Position numbers and translations under genes: made by a program
Part shown: piece after piece, positions 6,639-7,916 of the stretch
Position numbering within the stretch: the first letter of the stretch is position 1
Layout of the letters: each line of letters starts with the position of its first letter
The notes under the pieces: generated by a model
Seen by the model: only the letters and a program-made list of their open reading frames with translations
Told to the model about the DNA's origin: nothing
Databases searched by the model: none
DNA from: DRQF01 sp964559135
GTDB taxonomy: Bacteria; Planctomycetota; GCA-002687715; DRQF01
Direction of reading: 5' to 3'
Length of the DNA stretch: 7,916 bases
NCBI GenBank assembly: GCA_964559135.1
Contig: CAZLGG010000146.1
Coordinates: forward strand, 1-7,916

Positions 6639-6642
6639 CCAC

Positions 6643-6852
6643 ATGCTCGACATTTTCGGTGCCCGTCCCGTCGATCAGGAAGCCGCCGAGGCGGTTGACT
6701 TGATCCAACTGATCGATCGTTTGGGCGAGATTCTCGCCGAGGCGGGTCTGCGTCCGGACACACGGACGTTCAACGCGGTCCACAAAATGTTGGCGGACGA
6801 CCTGATCTGGTACTTCCAGAAGGCGGCAACGCCCGAGTCCCTGAAGGGCTGA
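6643..6852 (+). CDS. Small helical protein of unknown function (69 aa)
   Basis: I do not recognise this protein. It has 69 residues, begins MLDIFGARPVDQ and is acidic and mostly helical by composition. A first amphipathic stretch, EAVDLIQLIDRLGEILAEAG (about 15-34), is followed by an LRPDTRTF turn and a second helix NAVHKMLADDLIWYF. There is no signal peptide or membrane segment, so it is probably cytoplasmic. The start at 6643 is chosen for its strong ribosome site GGAGAGG. Its stop is two bases before the ATG of the HEAT-repeat gene, so the two are almost certainly co-transcribed and translationally linked. It may be a partner of that scaffold protein (inference from position only). Confidence 0.72.
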   Translation: MLDIFGARPVDQEAAEAVDLIQLIDRLGEILAEAGLRPDTRTFNAVHKMLADDLIWYFQKAATPESLKG

Positions 6853-6854
6853 CG

Positions 6855-7916
6855 ATGGCGCTATTTCGCAAACGGGTCGATGACGACACCAAGCACATTC
6901 GATACTTGGTGCGCACGAACGACATCGAAGCCTTGGAAACGCTTGTCAGCGATCCCGCCACCAAAGGTGTCCAACGTCGGGTCGCCATCGAGGGACTGCT
7001 TCGGATCGCGTCCATCGAAGCCTGGGACGCCATCGGGCGATCGCTCGTCCGCAGCGACAAGAGCGTGGTCGAAATCATCATTCGGCAACTCGATGAGCTG
7101 GCGACACCTCAGGCCATGAAGGCCGTGAGCGAAGCGCTCAGCAATCGAGACGTCTTCATTCGTCTGGAGGCCGTCAAGGTCCTCTCCCGCCACGAATCGG
7201 GTGTCACGCTCACGGCTCTTCTGCGAGCATCGCGGGACCCGGATCGGTCTCTCGCACGGATGGCGGCGCGAACGATTCTTCGACGCGTCGAGGCGCGCCC
7301 TGCACTGATGGCGCAAGTTCACGATGCCACCGCCGAGGGGATTCTCGGTCTGATGGACGACCGTTGGTCCATGGAACTCCTCTCCCCCAGCTACCCGGAA
7401 AACGTCCGTATCCTGGCTGCGCAGCGTCTGGGGCAGATCGGCGGCGAGGAAGCGACTCACGCTCTGGCAAGCCTCGCCCAATCGGACAAAGGCGCTTTGG
7501 GTGATGCCTGTTGGAGAGCGCTGCAATCGTGCCCCACGGTTTCCGACTTCGTCCTCCTGCCACTCCTCGTGGACCCGGACCCGGAGACGAAGGCGAAAGC
7601 CGTGGAACTCTACGCGAGCTTCCTGGACGAAACGGCGACCGACTTGATCACGGGCCTGACCGCCGACGCCTCTCCCATCGTTCGCAAGGCGTCGCTCCGA
7701 GCTCTCGCCCGCATTGCAAAGGAGGGCGCCATCCCTCGCCTCGAGGAGGCGTTGGATGACGAGGACGAGTCCGTGGCCCTCCAGGCGATGGACCTTCTCT
7801 GTGATGAACCCGAATCGTCTCCCGAACTCATCCGCGCGGTCCGTGACAAAAAAGGCGAGCTTCGACGACGGTCTCTCGTGTGCCTCGCCAACCGCGGTGT
7901 CATGACTCAGGAGCTG
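6855..7916 (+). CDS. HEAT-repeat protein, 3'-truncated by window edge
   Basis: The frame is open from ATG 6855 to the last base with no stop, giving 354 residues of a longer protein. It has no signal peptide and starts MALFRKR, so it is probably cytoplasmic. The sequence is a run of paired helices of about 30 residues typical of HEAT or PBS-lyase HEAT repeats. Clear units lie near 38-66 (VQRRVAIEGLLRIAS), 98-125 (VFIRLEAVKVLSRH), 128-150, 182-208 (ENVRILAAQRLGQIGGEEA), 243-270, 272-300 (SPIVRKASLRALARIAKEGA) and 302-330. Such proteins are binding scaffolds rather than enzymes, and the partner cannot be told from sequence. A modest GAAGGG site (6843-6848) precedes the start, which is two bases after the stop of the small gene. 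It could still be an armadillo-type or other alpha-solenoid protein, or carry a different domain beyond the window. Confidence 0.88.
   Translation, partial: MALFRKRVDDDTKHIRYLVRTNDIEALETLVSDPATKGVQRRVAIEGLLRIASIEAWDAIGRSLVRSDKSVVEIIIRQLDELATPQAMKAVSEALSNRDVFIRLEAVKVLSRHESGVTLTALLRASRDPDRSLARMAARTILRRVEARPALMAQVHDATAEGILGLMDDRWSMELLSPSYPENVRILAAQRLGQIGGEEATHALASLAQSDKGALGDACWRALQSCPTVSDFVLLPLLVDPDPETKAKAVELYASFLDETATDLITGLTADASPIVRKASLRALARIAKEGAIPRLEEALDDEDESVALQAMDLLCDEPESSPELIRAVRDKKGELRRRSLVCLANRGVMTQEL

Larger units (their letters stand above)
6326..6642. other. Divergent intergenic region with promoter and inverted repeats
   Basis: 317 bp between the minus-strand lipoprotein gene and the plus-strand 69-residue gene, with no convincing coding sequence. 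It holds nested inverted repeats at 6354-6425, on the lipoprotein side, and an AT-rich stretch at about 6469-6510 that contrasts with the GC-rich surroundings. That stretch carries a plus-strand promoter and two CATTCAT direct repeats. About 130 bp of leader follow, with only a short 5-bp hairpin TCGGG/CCCGA (6516-6531). I found no clear minus-strand promoter, though the AT-rich stretch could serve both directions. Confidence 0.7.

Noticed and set aside
6541..6642. Upstream ATG 6541 for the 69-residue gene
   Set aside because: The extra 34 residues are Arg/Gly/Pro-rich with no ribosome site, whereas ATG 6643 has GGAGAGG at good spacing.
1..7916. CRISPR arrays, insertion sequences, att sites or defence genes
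   Set aside because: No regularly spaced repeats, transposase or integrase motifs, terminal inverted repeats, or duplicated tRNA 3' end were seen. The tRNA is not flanked by an integrase gene in this window.

Overview
The window looks like part of a draft, GC-rich Gram-negative bacterial genome, perhaps from an uncultured lineage. A run of 10 Ns marks a scaffold join. An apparent lipoprotein suggests an outer membrane. The large secreted protein carries a module style I associate with Planctomycetota, so that phylum is my best guess, but a weak one.

Layout. (1) Positions 1-3081, plus strand: a two-gene glycogen (alpha-glucan) synthesis operon. A GlgA-type glycogen synthase, cut by the left edge, carries an extra C-terminal DUF4912-like domain. 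It overlaps by ATGA a GH57-family 1,4-alpha-glucan branching enzyme. The branching enzyme is broken in the sequence only by the N run. If the Ns are deleted, the two halves join in one frame through the conserved catalytic motif. (2) Positions 3078-3228, plus strand: a tRNA-Ala(GGC) gene with its own sigma70-like promoter, which overlaps the branching-enzyme stop codon, and a strong intrinsic terminator. (3) Positions 3277-6325, minus strand: a small lipoprotein with a BamE/SmpA-like stretch, followed by an 807-residue secreted protein. The latter has seven calcium-type FG-GAP/VCBS motifs, an Ig-like region, a planctomycete-style module and two IPT/TIG domains. This unit converges on the tRNA. 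(4) Positions 6326-6642: a 317-bp divergent intergenic region with an AT-rich promoter, direct repeats and inverted repeats. (5) Positions 6643-7916, plus strand: a 69-residue unknown protein followed 2 nt later by a HEAT-repeat protein that runs off the right edge.

How they work together. GlgA would lengthen alpha-1,4-glucan chains from a nucleotide-sugar donor, and the GH57 enzyme would introduce alpha-1,6 branches. The overlapping stop and start suggest coupled translation. The most unusual point is in GlgA. The stretch where the conserved HxHDWH active-site motif belongs reads GGEAVE, while the other recognisable active-site motifs are intact. I see no defence system, mobile element, CRISPR array or phage gene here.
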